The translations under genes and the position numbers were made by a program. From Afipia massiliensis (GTDB taxonomy: Bacteria; Pseudomonadota; Alphaproteobacteria; Rhizobiales; Xanthobacteraceae), in assembly GCF_014203115.1 (NCBI RefSeq), contig NZ_JACHIJ010000002.1, forward strand, positions 682,001-746,000: a stretch of DNA of 64,000 nucleotides. Direction: 5' to 3'. Every line of letters starts with the position of its first letter. Within the stretch, counting starts at the first letter, position 1. Of the stretch, positions 1-8,785 are shown one piece after another. The notes beneath the pieces are model-generated. The model did no database searches. It saw only the letters and a list, made by a program, of their open reading frames with translations, and was not told where the DNA came from.

Positions 1-216
1 CGGCTCGCCTCAAGCGATGCGCGCATCCAGCAGATCATTTTCGATGTCGGGTATACGGACGCGAGTTCCTTTTGCCGGCTTTTCAAGGAATTCACTGGAT
101 TGACGATGGGCGACTACCGGAAACGCTTTTGGTCAAAGACCGACGCCCACACAAATCAAACAAGGCGGCCAAAGCTTCGCGCAGGAACCGGCCGAAAGAT
201 GGCAGCAGCTTCCTAG
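1..216 (+). CDS. AraC-type transcriptional regulator, C-terminal fragment (cut by window edge)
   Basis: Frame 1 is open from the first base to a TAG at 214-216. It encodes the second helix-turn-helix of an AraC/XylS DNA-binding domain: the stretch with IFDVGYTDASSFCRLFKEFTG is the family's hallmark (helix, G-Y-x-D-x-S-x-F-x-R-x-F-K, then G-x-x-P/T-x-x-Y-R). About 48 residues are domain and the last ~24 are a basic tail. The effector-binding N-terminal part lies outside the window, so the signal sensed is unknown. Its stop overlaps the end of the convergent gene on the minus strand by four bases. Confidence 0.85.
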   Translation, partial: RLASSDARIQQIIFDVGYTDASSFCRLFKEFTGLTMGDYRKRFWSKTDAHTNQTRRPKLRAGTGRKMAAAS

Positions 217-479
217 CGCAGCCGTCCCGTCAGCCGCATGACGAAAATCAGGACTTCGGCCACGCCCTTGTAAAGCTCGGCCGGAATCTCCTCGCCAAGC
301 TCGACATTGGAGAGCGCACCCGCCAGCACTTCATTCTCCTCAATGGGAATGTCGTTCTCTTTGGCGATCTCGATGATTTTCTCGCCAATCGTGCCTTTGC
401 CCTTGGCGACAACGCGCGGCGCCCCCTTCTTGTCGTAGTGCAGCGCGACTGCGAGCCGGTTTTTGGTGTCGATGTTCAC
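213..479 (-). CDS. FlhB/YscU C-terminal-domain-like protein (stand-alone)
   Basis: This 88-residue protein matches only the cytoplasmic C-terminal domain of the type III export switch protein FlhB/YscU: AVALHYD, APRVVAKGKG, ENDIPIEEN, IPAELYKGVAEVL are in the family order. The membrane domain is absent and the autocleavage motif N-P-T-H that precedes the domain in FlhB is replaced by the start of the protein (MNIDTKN). Short homologues like this accompany FliK-like proteins in many bacteria, and here the upstream neighbour is FliK-like with an ATGA-type four-base overlap, so the two are translated together. The likely role is modulation of flagellar export specificity, by inference. No other flagellar gene is in the window. 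Confidence 0.8.
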   Translation of the reverse strand: MNIDTKNRLAVALHYDKKGAPRVVAKGKGTIGEKIIEIAKENDIPIEENEVLAGALSNVELGEEIPAELYKGVAEVLIFVMRLTGRLR

Positions 480-2068
480 AGCGCACGATCCAGAAAATGG
501 CCGGCCGGCGGCGGCGCGGCCTTCGGCGGCGCGCCCTCGCCGATCACGATGTCGCCGGGCTCGAGTGCTGCTTCGCGCAGCGCATGCGACAGTTGCGGCG
601 CGTTGATCCGCAACTGCGCCGCCGTCGCGGACCGCTCAGCCCACATCCGAACCGATGTTCGCCCATGGCTCAGCGACACCAGCGCATGCACCGGCCCGCT
701 CGGCTCGACATTCAGCGAGAACCGCGCACGCCAGACGCGGCTCGCCGCCTCAGCCTCGCTGCCCGCGCCATCGCGCGAAATCTCGAACTGCGCCACAGCG
801 GTGCCTTGTGGCGTGACAAACGGAATTTCGAAATTCCAGCGCGGCGCGGTCGGATCGATCCGCGCGCCGGGCACGTCAACGGGCAATGACGCCGCCTGCA
901 GCAGCGTCTGCCGCGCCAGAGCGGCGTCGGTGTCTTCGATCAGGCGATGCGCCATGGTTGCCGGCGCATCGTCCGGCGCGAGCGATGAGAGCGCGACCGA
1001 CTGCGCGCTCGTGTCCGAGCCGCGAAACGGCGGCGGCGGTACGGTGGTGCGCGCGATCGACTCCTCGCCATCGGCCCCGTGCGCAGCGCCCGCACGCGCT
1101 TCCGCATCGAGCATATTTGCAACTGCGTCCTGCACGCCCTTCGGAAATCCCTGCAACACCTCTTGAAGCGCGGTCAGTCCCGCGCTTGCCGCCGCAACGC
1201 GGTTTGCCGCCGTCGGCAACGGTTCGTTCGGCGCGTAGATACGAATTTTTCCGTCGAGTTCGGCTGCATCGTCGGCCATGCGCACCGGCGCCTGCGGCAG
1301 CAGAATGTCGCCGGCTTCCGGTGCCAACGGCGGCGCGGCGGATGGCGGCACGTTCGCCGTCTGCGGCGAAGCGCCCGGCGCAGGCGCGTTGCCGAGCCAC
1401 GATGCGACGGTCTGGCGAAACACGATCAGAGCGGCCTTGAGATCGGAACCGCTGGCAGCCTGCGATGACGCGAGGCTTTGCTCCATGAACAGACCGGAAT
1501 TGCGGAACGCCGTTTTCAGCGCGTCGCCGGTCAAATTCTCACTGAGCGGCGTGCGCTGCGCGAGCAATTGCGCGGCGGCCTGTTGCAGGGTCTGCGGCAA
1601 CGTCTGCGATGACGCGGCCACACCGAGATTTGCGAACAGCGGCGACAGGCTGCCCTGACGCGCGGCAGCGGTCTGCACTGCAGCCGAGACAGCAAGTGCT
1701 TCAAGGTTGGTCAGCACACGGCCTGCTGCGGCGGTTTGCACCGGCACGTCGGCCTTTGGCACGCTGACGGTATCCACCTTCGCGGCACCCGTGGATGCGG
1801 ACGACGGCGCATCACCCTCGCCCGGCACGATCTGAAGCCGCACGCCCTGCGGCGTCTGCGACACCGCCAGTTGCAGCGTCTGGCCGGGCTGCAACGGCAC
1901 TTCGGACAGCACCTGGATGGTCAGGTTCGCAATCGCGATGCGGACCAGATTGGCATCGAGCTGCTTCAGCACGGTCGCGGCGATCACGGTGCCCGGCTGC
2001 AAGGCAACGCCTGCCGCCACGCCCTGGGCTGCGACAACCGGAAAGACGGGATTGATGGCGATCGACAT
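476..2068 (-). CDS. FliK-like flagellar hook-length control domain protein
   Basis: A 530-residue protein, alanine-, glutamine- and proline-rich and low in complexity over residues 1-370, followed by a folded C-terminal part (about 420-510) with the pattern expected of the FliK C-terminal domain: IPFVTPQGTAVAQFEISRD, RVWRARFSLNVEPSGPVHALVSL, RTSVRMWAE. In FliK that domain contacts FlhB to end hook-subunit export, and here the next gene encodes a free FlhB-like C-terminal domain. The start is an ATG at 2068 after a 100-base gap. The protein is a distant FliK relative and might serve another secretion-related function, since no hook genes are nearby. Confidence 0.7.
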   Translation of the reverse strand: MSIAINPVFPVVAAQGVAAGVALQPGTVIAATVLKQLDANLVRIAIANLTIQVLSEVPLQPGQTLQLAVSQTPQGVRLQIVPGEGDAPSSASTGAAKVDTVSVPKADVPVQTAAAGRVLTNLEALAVSAAVQTAAARQGSLSPLFANLGVAASSQTLPQTLQQAAAQLLAQRTPLSENLTGDALKTAFRNSGLFMEQSLASSQAASGSDLKAALIVFRQTVASWLGNAPAPGASPQTANVPPSAAPPLAPEAGDILLPQAPVRMADDAAELDGKIRIYAPNEPLPTAANRVAAASAGLTALQEVLQGFPKGVQDAVANMLDAEARAGAAHGADGEESIARTTVPPPPFRGSDTSAQSVALSSLAPDDAPATMAHRLIEDTDAALARQTLLQAASLPVDVPGARIDPTAPRWNFEIPFVTPQGTAVAQFEISRDGAGSEAEAASRVWRARFSLNVEPSGPVHALVSLSHGRTSVRMWAERSATAAQLRINAPQLSHALREAALEPGDIVIGEGAPPKAAPPPAGHFLDRAL

Positions 2069-2169
2069 GCTGGGGGCCTTGTTCGGCCGCCAAGCTAGCC
2101 CAGCGTCGTAAACGTCTTGTTAACCGAACCCATAGCGGAGAGGCTTACGCGTTTACGATGTTGTCCCGA

Positions 2170-2943
2170 CTATGAGAACGCCTTCAGCACCCGCGCTGCG
2201 GCCTCGAAATCCTTCAGCCGTGTAGCACGCCGGGCCTCGACCTCATCGTCCGCGCCCCATTTCTCGCGATTCCAGTCCTCGTCCACATGCGCTGCCGCCC
2301 AGACCTGCGCCCCATCCAGCACGCCATGCTTCAGCGCCAGCGCCAGCATCGCCGAGCCGGTGATCGTGGTGACCACATGAAACGCGCCGACCGGCCACGC
2401 CTCGGTGGGCAATGCGCCGCGTGCCGCAGCTACGGCGGTGTCCGGCTGGCGCACATGAATCACGCCTTCGGTCAGGATGAAGTGCGCGCCGAGCACATCA
2501 GCCGCCCAGCGCAGCACCGGGTCCCAGTGCTCGGCCTGCCGCGCGATCAGGGCTTCGGGAAAACCGGCGCGATAGAACAAGAGATCCGTCTCGAAATACT
2601 TGGCGGCATCGTCGGCTACCGCTGGAACATCCTTTGCGACACCGTCGATCACGCTGTTGGCCAGCCGCGTCAGCGGCATCGCCATCGGATCGATGTCGTC
2701 CTTCTGGGCCTCCCACTCCGCCGCCATCGCCTCGGCGAGGTCGCGCGTCGGCGCTGCGAGCGGATTTCGGCCCGGGGTGCGAACCGGCTTGCCATCGAGC
2801 GTCACCGCGAAGCCGTCCGGCCCCTCAGTCACACCCGCGCTGGTATAGAAGCGCTTGCGCAGCGGCGTGCGCGAGGACTTGCGCGAAGCCTCGCGCGGAT
2901 CGAGCGGCGATTTGCCGGCAACTTCATCGAACAGTTCGCGCAT
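2170..2943 (-). CDS. ATP12-family F1-ATPase assembly chaperone
   Basis: The 257-residue product has the ATP12 family layout: basic N-terminus, then KRFYTSAGV, the DGKPVRTPGRNPLAAPT segment, AEWEAQ, DPMAMPLTRLANSVIDGV, and a C-terminal acidic segment ending in EDWNREKWGADDEVEAR. In mitochondria Atp12 binds the alpha subunit of F1 before the hexamer forms; alphaproteobacterial members are assumed to do the same for AtpA. The length is usual for the bacterial family and the ATG at 2943 precedes the first conserved region by about 30 residues. It stands alone between the FliK-like gene and a small secreted-protein gene. Confidence 0.85.
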   Translation of the reverse strand: MRELFDEVAGKSPLDPREASRKSSRTPLRKRFYTSAGVTEGPDGFAVTLDGKPVRTPGRNPLAAPTRDLAEAMAAEWEAQKDDIDPMAMPLTRLANSVIDGVAKDVPAVADDAAKYFETDLLFYRAGFPEALIARQAEHWDPVLRWAADVLGAHFILTEGVIHVRQPDTAVAAARGALPTEAWPVGAFHVVTTITGSAMLALALKHGVLDGAQVWAAAHVDEDWNREKWGADDEVEARRATRLKDFEAAARVLKAFS

Positions 2944-3015
2944 TCACTCGCTAGCCTTCTAATTTTCTGGGCATGACCTCTTCCGAAAACCGGTATCCAC
3001 TTTCGGGGTCATGTC

Positions 3016-3393
3016 CTACTGGTTAGCACACTGGCGCGAATACGCCGCCCGCTGGTTCGGATTCAGGCCCCATGCCGCGCCATCATCAAGACAGCGTGCG
3101 ACGCGGTCGCTGAACGACGGACGGCGCTCGCGCTTCAACACCCGCTTTGGCGGCGTGTCCTGAGTCACGTATCCCGGTGTGGTGTTCTGCAACGCGAACG
3201 GCGGTGGCGAATTCATCTGCGGCACCGTCGGCACCACGATCGGTGGCGGCGGTGGCGGCGGCGCGACCGGAAAAGGAATCACGGGCTGATTGTTCACGCC
3301 GCCCGGCGGAAAGACCTGCGCCTGCGCAAAACCGGAAACGATCACGGACAACGCGAGGACGATTGCGAATGCGGTTCTTTTCATCACGATCAT
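3016..3393 (-). CDS. small secreted proline-rich protein of unknown function
   Basis: A 125-residue protein with a clear Sec signal peptide (MIVMKRTAFAIVLALSVIVS, cleavage probably after FAQA at residue 25). The mature part begins with a Pro/Val-rich stretch including a run of seven prolines at about 46-53 and ends with a compact segment RPSFSDRVARCLDDGAAWGLNPNQRAAYSRQCAN containing two cysteines that could form a disulfide. Start: ATG 3393 is preceded by GGGG eight bases upstream; ATG 3384 is an alternative. No family is recognised. It probably resides in the periplasm, inferred from the signal peptide. Confidence 0.7.
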   Translation of the reverse strand: MIVMKRTAFAIVLALSVIVSGFAQAQVFPPGGVNNQPVIPFPVAPPPPPPPIVVPTVPQMNSPPPFALQNTTPGYVTQDTPPKRVLKRERRPSFSDRVARCLDDGAAWGLNPNQRAAYSRQCANQ

Positions 3394-3438
3394 ATCGTTA
3401 CCCCGGACAGCAGCGGCAAGAGGATCACCCTTGAGTGA

Positions 3439-4692
3439 TCACTCCTCCGGCGCGTTCTCGATCGGATCGAAGCGATCTGCCTCAAGGCCGAGCAGGTTCC
3501 ACGATTGCAGCATGTGCGGCGGCAGCGGCGCGGTGACGTCGATGAATCCGCCGCGTGGATGCGGTATCACGATGCGTCGCGCCAGCAGATGCAGCCGCTT
3601 CTGCAGGCCGCCGGGAAGTTCCCAGTTTTCCTTGTTGAAGTATTTCGGATCGCCCACGATGGCGTGATCGATATGCGCCATGTGCGCGCGCAACTGATGG
3701 GTGCGCCCGGTCACCGGCTTCAGCGACACCCAGCACAACTTCTGCGCGGAAGCTTCCACGACCGCGTAATAGGTCACCGCATGGGCCGCGCCCTCATCGC
3801 CATGCGCCGCGACGCGCATGATGGAATCTTCTTCGCTCTCGTCCTTCGCGAGGTAAGTCGAGATACGGCCCTGCTTCGGCTTCGGCACGCCGGCCACCAG
3901 CGCCCAGTAGATCTTGCGCGCGGAGCGATGACGGAACGAACCCGTGAGCGCTGTCGCGGCAAACCGCGTCTTGGCGATCAGGAGACAGCCGGAGGTCTCG
4001 CGATCGAGACGGTGGACCAGACGCGGCTTCTGGCCCTTGGCGTCGCGCATCGCTTCCAGCATCAGGTCGACATGCTTGGTCATGCCGGAACCGCCCTGCA
4101 CCGCGAGACCGGCGGGCTTGTTCAGCACCATAACGTCGGCATCCTCGAACAGGATCATCTTGCGCAATTCGTCGAGCGTCTTGGTCGCGGCCTCCGACAA
4201 TTCACCGCCGACTTTCGGCGCGTCGAGCTTCAGCGGCGGAATGCGAACGCTCTGGCCTTCCTCAAGGCGATCCTTGCTGTCGGCGCGCTTGCCGTTGATG
4301 CGCAGTTCGCCTTTGCGGACGATGCGCTGGATATGGGAGAATGACAGGCCCGGAAAGCGATGCTCAAGAAAGCGATCCACGCGCATGTTGTTCTCGTCGG
4401 CGGTGACGATCACGGTCTGCACCTTCGTCGGCAACGGCGGCGGCGCGGGCTTCTCTTCTCTCACGGGCTCAGGACGTGGCTCGCGCATCGGCTTCGCCGA
4501 ACGCGAAAACTCCGCAGCCGGACGGCGCGGCGAAAACGCAGCGCCAGGGCGCTTGTCCGATCCGCGGTCGCCGAACGACGGCTTGCCCGAACCGCGTTTG
4601 TCGGATGAGCGTTTGTCGGTGGAGCGCTTCGCTCCGCGCTTGTCGCCGCGCTCCGATTTCTTGGCGAGGGGTTTTTTGACGCGGCGGCTCAT
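3439..4692 (-). CDS. RluA/RluC-family pseudouridine synthase with basic N-terminal extension
   Basis: Residues 102-160 form an S4 RNA-binding domain (MRVDRFLEHRF, GELRINGKR) and the rest is an RluA-type catalytic domain with the signature HRLDRETSG at 227-235, whose aspartate (D230) is the catalytic residue. NKPAGLAVQGG and GRTHQLRAHMAHI are further family motifs. The domain order fits RluC/RluD, which modify uridines in 23S rRNA; which positions are modified here is not visible. The first ~90 residues are Lys/Arg/Ser/Pro-rich, probably disordered and RNA-binding. It overlaps the upstream acetyltransferase gene by ATGA and is the last gene of the htrA-rarA-nat operon. Confidence 0.9.
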   Translation of the reverse strand: MSRRVKKPLAKKSERGDKRGAKRSTDKRSSDKRGSGKPSFGDRGSDKRPGAAFSPRRPAAEFSRSAKPMREPRPEPVREEKPAPPPLPTKVQTVIVTADENNMRVDRFLEHRFPGLSFSHIQRIVRKGELRINGKRADSKDRLEEGQSVRIPPLKLDAPKVGGELSEAATKTLDELRKMILFEDADVMVLNKPAGLAVQGGSGMTKHVDLMLEAMRDAKGQKPRLVHRLDRETSGCLLIAKTRFAATALTGSFRHRSARKIYWALVAGVPKPKQGRISTYLAKDESEEDSIMRVAAHGDEGAAHAVTYYAVVEASAQKLCWVSLKPVTGRTHQLRAHMAHIDHAIVGDPKYFNKENWELPGGLQKRLHLLARRIVIPHPRGGFIDVTAPLPPHMLQSWNLLGLEADRFDPIENAPEE

Positions 4693-5522
4693 GATCGGCC
4701 CTCGGTTTGAAACAGCCCTTCAAGGGCGTGATCGATTTTTATGTCTGCAGGCAGCCTGATGCCGAACATCGTTGTCAGCGTCGAACGCAGCTCAACGACA
4801 TTGGACAACGTCTGCTTCTCGACGGCGCCATCGGGATGACGGATCGACAGCAGGGTGTTGTTGAGAATCTGGCGACGGTCGGCGGTCGGACGCGCGACAA
4901 CGAGATTTCTGACAAATTCCGAGGCCGGATAGGTCGAGACCTGCCAGTTGGCCGCTTCGAAATCGACTGGATAATAATCGACGCTGTCGAAGCTGTAGAC
5001 CGGCCGCCAATTGTCGCCAAGCTTCACTTCAAGATGAAGCGCGTCACCGATCGGGACCACGCGGTAGGTCTGGTGCGGCGTCGCCTGCTCCTCGGGCGTG
5101 TCGAGGCGCAGCGGTGCTGTCGGCGTCATCGCCCCGAACGCAACATCGCTCAGATACCAGATCCCTTTGACGGCCACGTTCAGCGTCATGTGACCACGCT
5201 GCGGCATGGCCTCGGGCGGCTGCATCCAGCGGACCCGCGCCATCCTCAGACGCGCATCGAATCCCAGCGCCTTGAGCACAAGACGCAGATACTGGTTCTG
5301 CTCGTGGCAATAGCCGCCGCGTCCATCGTGAATGATCTTGTTCTCGATGGTCGCGGGATCGATCACCACCGGCAGACCGGCAAACGAATTCAGGTTTTCA
5401 AACGTGATCGCCCGCTGATGCAGCAGGATAATGCGCGTCAGAACGTCGAGCGCCGGCGTGCGCGGCCCATCGAAACCGATGCGCGCAAAATAAGCGTCGA
5501 GATCGACCTTAAAATCGGTCAA
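4689..5522 (-). CDS. nat: arylamine N-acetyltransferase (TTG start)
   Basis: A 277-residue NAT-family enzyme, normal length for bacteria. The Cys-His-Asp triad is visible: C72 in RGGYCHEQN, H111 in RGHMTLNV and D126 in YLSDVAFG, spaced as in characterised NATs. It transfers acetyl groups from acetyl-CoA to arylamines or hydrazines through the cysteine. The start is a TTG at 5522 that overlaps the rarA stop (TTGA) and has AAGGGA eleven bases upstream; no ATG lies near the conserved N-terminus (MTDFKVDLDAYFARIGFDG). It sits between rarA and an rRNA pseudouridine synthase gene with four-base overlaps on both sides, so it is expressed as part of that operon although its role there is unclear. Confidence 0.9.
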   Translation of the reverse strand: MTDFKVDLDAYFARIGFDGPRTPALDVLTRIILLHQRAITFENLNSFAGLPVVIDPATIENKIIHDGRGGYCHEQNQYLRLVLKALGFDARLRMARVRWMQPPEAMPQRGHMTLNVAVKGIWYLSDVAFGAMTPTAPLRLDTPEEQATPHQTYRVVPIGDALHLEVKLGDNWRPVYSFDSVDYYPVDFEAANWQVSTYPASEFVRNLVVARPTADRRQILNNTLLSIRHPDGAVEKQTLSNVVELRSTLTTMFGIRLPADIKIDHALEGLFQTEGRS

Positions 5523-6850
5523 GCGTTGCGTTCCCTTCTCAGCTTCGCCCAGTAGTCGAGCCGCTTGCGAATCTCGCGCTCGAAGCCGCGGTCCGGCGGA
5601 TCGTAGAATGTCTGGCGTCCGAGCGCTTCGGGGAAGTAGTCCTGCCCCGAAAACGCTTCCGGCGTGTCGTGATCGTATTCGTAGCCGCCGCCATAGCCTT
5701 CGGACTTCATCAGCTTGGTAGGCGAATTGAGAATGTGCTTGGGCGGCAAGAGCGAGCCGCCCTCCTTCGCCGTGCGCATGGCCGCCTTGTACGCCACATA
5801 GCCGGCGTTGGATTTCGGCGCGGTGGCGATATAGATCACCGCTTGCGCAATCGCGAGCTCGCCCTCGGGGCTGCCGAGAAAATCATAGGCGTCCTTGGCC
5901 GCGTTGCAGATCACCAGCGCCTGCGGATCGGCAAGGCCAATGTCTTCCACCGCCATGCGCACCACACGGCGCGCGAGAAACAGCGGGTCTTCGCCTGCAT
6001 CCAGCATGCGTGCGAGATAATAGAGTGCGGCGTCGGGGTCGGAACCACGCACGGATTTATGCAACGCCGAGATCAGGTTGTAATGACCGTCGGCGGACTT
6101 GTCGTAGATCGGCGCGCGGCGCTGGAGAATTTCCTGCAACTGCGCGGCATTGAACACCTCGTCGGCGCGCGCGGCCCGCCAGACTTCTTCCGCCAGCGTC
6201 AGTGCAGCGCGGCCATCACCATCCGCCATCCGCACCAGCACGGCGCGGGCTTCCGCGTCGAGCGGCAGCTTCCTGCCTTCGACTTCTTCCGCGCGCGCGT
6301 AAAGCTTCTCGACCGCCTCGGTGTCGAGCGACTGAAACACCAGAACCCGCGCACGCGACAGAAGCGCCGCGTTGAGTTCGAACGACGGATTTTCCGTGGT
6401 GGCGCCGACCAGCACCACCGTGCCGTCTTCCATCACCGGCAGAAACGAGTCCTGCTGCGCGCGGTTGAAGCGATGCACCTCGTCCACGAACAACAGCGTG
6501 CCCTTGCCCATTTCGCGGCGGGCGCGCGCGGCATCGAACACCTTCTTTAAGTCGGCGACCCCGGAGAACACGGCGGAAATCTGCTCGAATTCAAGTTCGG
6601 TGGCATCCGCCAGCAGCCGCGCCACCGTGGTCTTGCCCGTGCCGGGCGGGCCCCAAAACACCAGCGAACCAAGCGTACGCGTTTCCAGCATGCGTGTCAG
6701 CGCGCCATCGGGCCCGAGGATGTGATCCTGCCCGACCACGTCGGCAAGTGTCCGCGGCCGCAGCTTGTCCGGCAGCGGACGCGGCGCGTCCTGCTCCATG
6801 CCGGCTGCGGCGAAGAGGTTCGCGGAAGGCTGTGGTCGCTTCGGGCTCAT
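5519..6850 (-). CDS. rarA: replication-associated recombination protein RarA (MgsA) AAA+ ATPase
   Basis: The 443-residue product shows the RarA arrangement: KLRPRTLADVVGQDHILG, Walker A GPPGTGKTT (67-75), Walker B LLFVDEVHRFNRAQQD, sensor 1 ATTENPSFELN, and the C-terminal tetramerisation part with SVRGSDPDAALYYLARML and GGGYEYDHDTPEAF. RarA acts at stalled replication forks together with clamp-loader and single-strand binding proteins. It overlaps htrA by ATGA upstream and nat by four bases downstream, so it is the second gene in the operon. Length and motifs are complete. Confidence 0.95.
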   Translation of the reverse strand: MSPKRPQPSANLFAAAGMEQDAPRPLPDKLRPRTLADVVGQDHILGPDGALTRMLETRTLGSLVFWGPPGTGKTTVARLLADATELEFEQISAVFSGVADLKKVFDAARARREMGKGTLLFVDEVHRFNRAQQDSFLPVMEDGTVVLVGATTENPSFELNAALLSRARVLVFQSLDTEAVEKLYARAEEVEGRKLPLDAEARAVLVRMADGDGRAALTLAEEVWRAARADEVFNAAQLQEILQRRAPIYDKSADGHYNLISALHKSVRGSDPDAALYYLARMLDAGEDPLFLARRVVRMAVEDIGLADPQALVICNAAKDAYDFLGSPEGELAIAQAVIYIATAPKSNAGYVAYKAAMRTAKEGGSLLPPKHILNSPTKLMKSEGYGGGYEYDHDTPEAFSGQDYFPEALGRQTFYDPPDRGFEREIRKRLDYWAKLRRERNA

Positions 6851-8238
6851 CCCCCCAGCACAACCGACAATTGCTGGCCGCCACGAATCACCGTGATGCG
6901 CCAGAGACGCGCGCCTTCGCTCGCGAGCTTGTCCAGATCGCCGGTGCGGCCGATTTTCTGACCGTTCACGGCGGCGATCACATCACCCTTCTTGAATCCG
7001 ACATTCGCCGCGATTGCATTGTCGGGCAAATCCGTCACGACCACGCCCTCGATGCTTGAATCGAGCTTCAATTCGTCGGCCAGCGCCGGCGAGATGTTGG
7101 CGACCTTCGCCCCCTGGAACGGCGAGCGCGCCTTGATGACGATCTCGTCGCGACCGGTGTCCGGCGCGGTTTCCAGCGCGATCGCAAGCTTGAGCGGCTT
7201 GCCGCCGCGCAGCACCTCGACTTGCGCTGTGCCGCCGAGCGGACGCGTCGCGAAGCGATAGTCGAACGCGTTCGGATCGTCGATCACCTGACCGTCGATG
7301 GACACGATCAGGTCGGACAGTTTCAAGCCGGCCTTTGCCGACGGACTTCCCGTGGTGACATTGGCCACCAGCGCGCCGGTCGGCCGCTTCAGCCCAAGCG
7401 TCTCTGCGATTTCGGGCGTCACCGCCTGCAGGCGCGCGCCGAGCCATGGACGCTTCACGGCGTTGCCGCCGCCCTTGGCGGAGGCGACGACCACGCGCAC
7501 CATATTGGCCGGAATCGCAAAGCCGATGCCTTGCGAACCGCCGGAGCGCGAGAAGATCGCGGTGTTCACGCCGACCAGCTTGCCGGTCATGTCCACCAGC
7601 GCGCCACCGGAATTGCCGGGATTGATCGCCGCGTCGGTCTGGATGAAGAACTGATAATCGGTGATGCCAACCTGCGTGCGCGCCAGCGCCGAGATGATGC
7701 CGTGAGTGACGGTCTGTCCAACACCGAACGGATTGCCGATGGCGATGACAACGTCACCGACCAGCGCGTCGTCGGAGTTCGCGAAATCGAGGGTCGTGAA
7801 TTTCTCCTTCACGTCCTTCAGGCGCAGGATCGCCAGATCGGTGCGGCTGTCCTTCAGCACGATCTCGGCCTCGAACTCACGCTTGTCGGAGAGCGAGACC
7901 TTCACCTGATCCGCACCCTCGATGACGTGGTTGTTGGTGACCACGAGACCTGATGCATCGACCATCACACCGGAACCGAGCGAACGCAGCATCTGCTCCG
8001 GCTGCTTGCCCGGTACGCCGAAGAAGCGGCGGAACATCGGATCGTCCAGCATTGGATTGCGCGGAGCGGCTTTTGCCGCATAGACGTTCACCACCGCCGG
8101 CTGCACGCGTTGAACGATCGGCGCATACGACAAGCGAAGCTGCGTCGGAGACTGCGGAACAAGACGATCCTGCGCGACGGCAGGTGCGGCGAGAAGCGAG
8201 GAAACGAAGAGCGCAATGAACGCGCGGACGACGATCAT
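6847..8238 (-). CDS. HtrA/DegP-type periplasmic serine protease
   Basis: From ATG 8238 the product is 463 residues, starting with a signal peptide (MIVVRAFIALFVSSLLAAPA, cleavage near AVAQ). The trypsin-like domain has the triad H104 (TNNHVIEG), D134 (SRTDLAIL) and S210 (NPGNSGGAL). Two PDZ domains follow at about 265-345 and 370-455. It degrades or refolds damaged envelope proteins. The frame is open to 8301, but that codon is TTG; ATG 8238 has AGGA nine bases upstream and begins a canonical signal peptide, so it is preferred. First gene of the operon htrA-rarA-nat-rluA-type. Confidence 0.92.
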   Translation of the reverse strand: MIVVRAFIALFVSSLLAAPAVAQDRLVPQSPTQLRLSYAPIVQRVQPAVVNVYAAKAAPRNPMLDDPMFRRFFGVPGKQPEQMLRSLGSGVMVDASGLVVTNNHVIEGADQVKVSLSDKREFEAEIVLKDSRTDLAILRLKDVKEKFTTLDFANSDDALVGDVVIAIGNPFGVGQTVTHGIISALARTQVGITDYQFFIQTDAAINPGNSGGALVDMTGKLVGVNTAIFSRSGGSQGIGFAIPANMVRVVVASAKGGGNAVKRPWLGARLQAVTPEIAETLGLKRPTGALVANVTTGSPSAKAGLKLSDLIVSIDGQVIDDPNAFDYRFATRPLGGTAQVEVLRGGKPLKLAIALETAPDTGRDEIVIKARSPFQGAKVANISPALADELKLDSSIEGVVVTDLPDNAIAANVGFKKGDVIAAVNGQKIGRTGDLDKLASEGARLWRITVIRGGQQLSVVLGG

Positions 8239-8301
8239 GAAAACAATCCTGAACCTGATGCCAAAGATAAAATCGCGCCAATATGGCGAAAGAAGTCTCA
8301 A

Positions 8302-8706
8302 TTACGCGGGCTGCGGCTGCCTCGACGGACGCGGCGCGCCTGATTGCGCGTTGCCTTTCTTGCCTGCCGATGCGGCGTCAATCCGGGCGCGATTCTCATC
8401 ACCCCACTGCTTGAGCGCATCGATCACCGGCCGCAGCCGTTGTCCCGTCTCGGACAGCTCATAATCCACCCGCGGCGGAACCTCGGCATACACCTTGCGG
8501 ATGATCAGGTCATCCTCCTCAAGGGCGCGAAGCTGCTTTGTCAGCATCCGTTGGGTCACGTTCGGGAGCCGCTTGCGCAGTTCGCCGAAGCGCAGCCGCC
8601 CCTCCTGCAGGTGATAGAGGATGACCCCCTTCCACTTGCCGTCGATCAGATCGAGCGTGACCTCCACCGAACAGCCGGGCGCACAGCCGAAATCCTGTCG
8701 TTTCAT
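8302..8706 (-). CDS. HxlR-family winged-helix transcriptional regulator
   Basis: From ATG 8706 this is a 134-residue HxlR protein: CSVEVTLDLIDGKWKGVILYHLQEGRLRFGELRKRLP, TQRMLTKQLRALEEDDLIIRKVYAEVPPRVDYELSETG are the winged-helix core, with conserved cysteines (C8, C12) near the N-terminus that in some relatives sense oxidants or electrophiles. It diverges from a quinone reductase-like gene at 8991, an arrangement typical for HxlR/QorR regulators that control the neighbouring oxidoreductase. The 284 bases between them contain the double-palindrome element rather than plain promoter sequence. The frame continues upstream to 8766 but residues before MKRQDFG are not family-like. Confidence 0.9.
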   Translation of the reverse strand: MKRQDFGCAPGCSVEVTLDLIDGKWKGVILYHLQEGRLRFGELRKRLPNVTQRMLTKQLRALEEDDLIIRKVYAEVPPRVDYELSETGQRLRPVIDALKQWGDENRARIDAASAGKKGNAQSGAPRPSRQPQPA

Positions 8707-8785
8707 AAGGGATTTTCCATTGGTATCCGAATGGTCACTATATCCCCGAAATGACAGTACTTGCAAATAGGACGCGGGCGGGACA

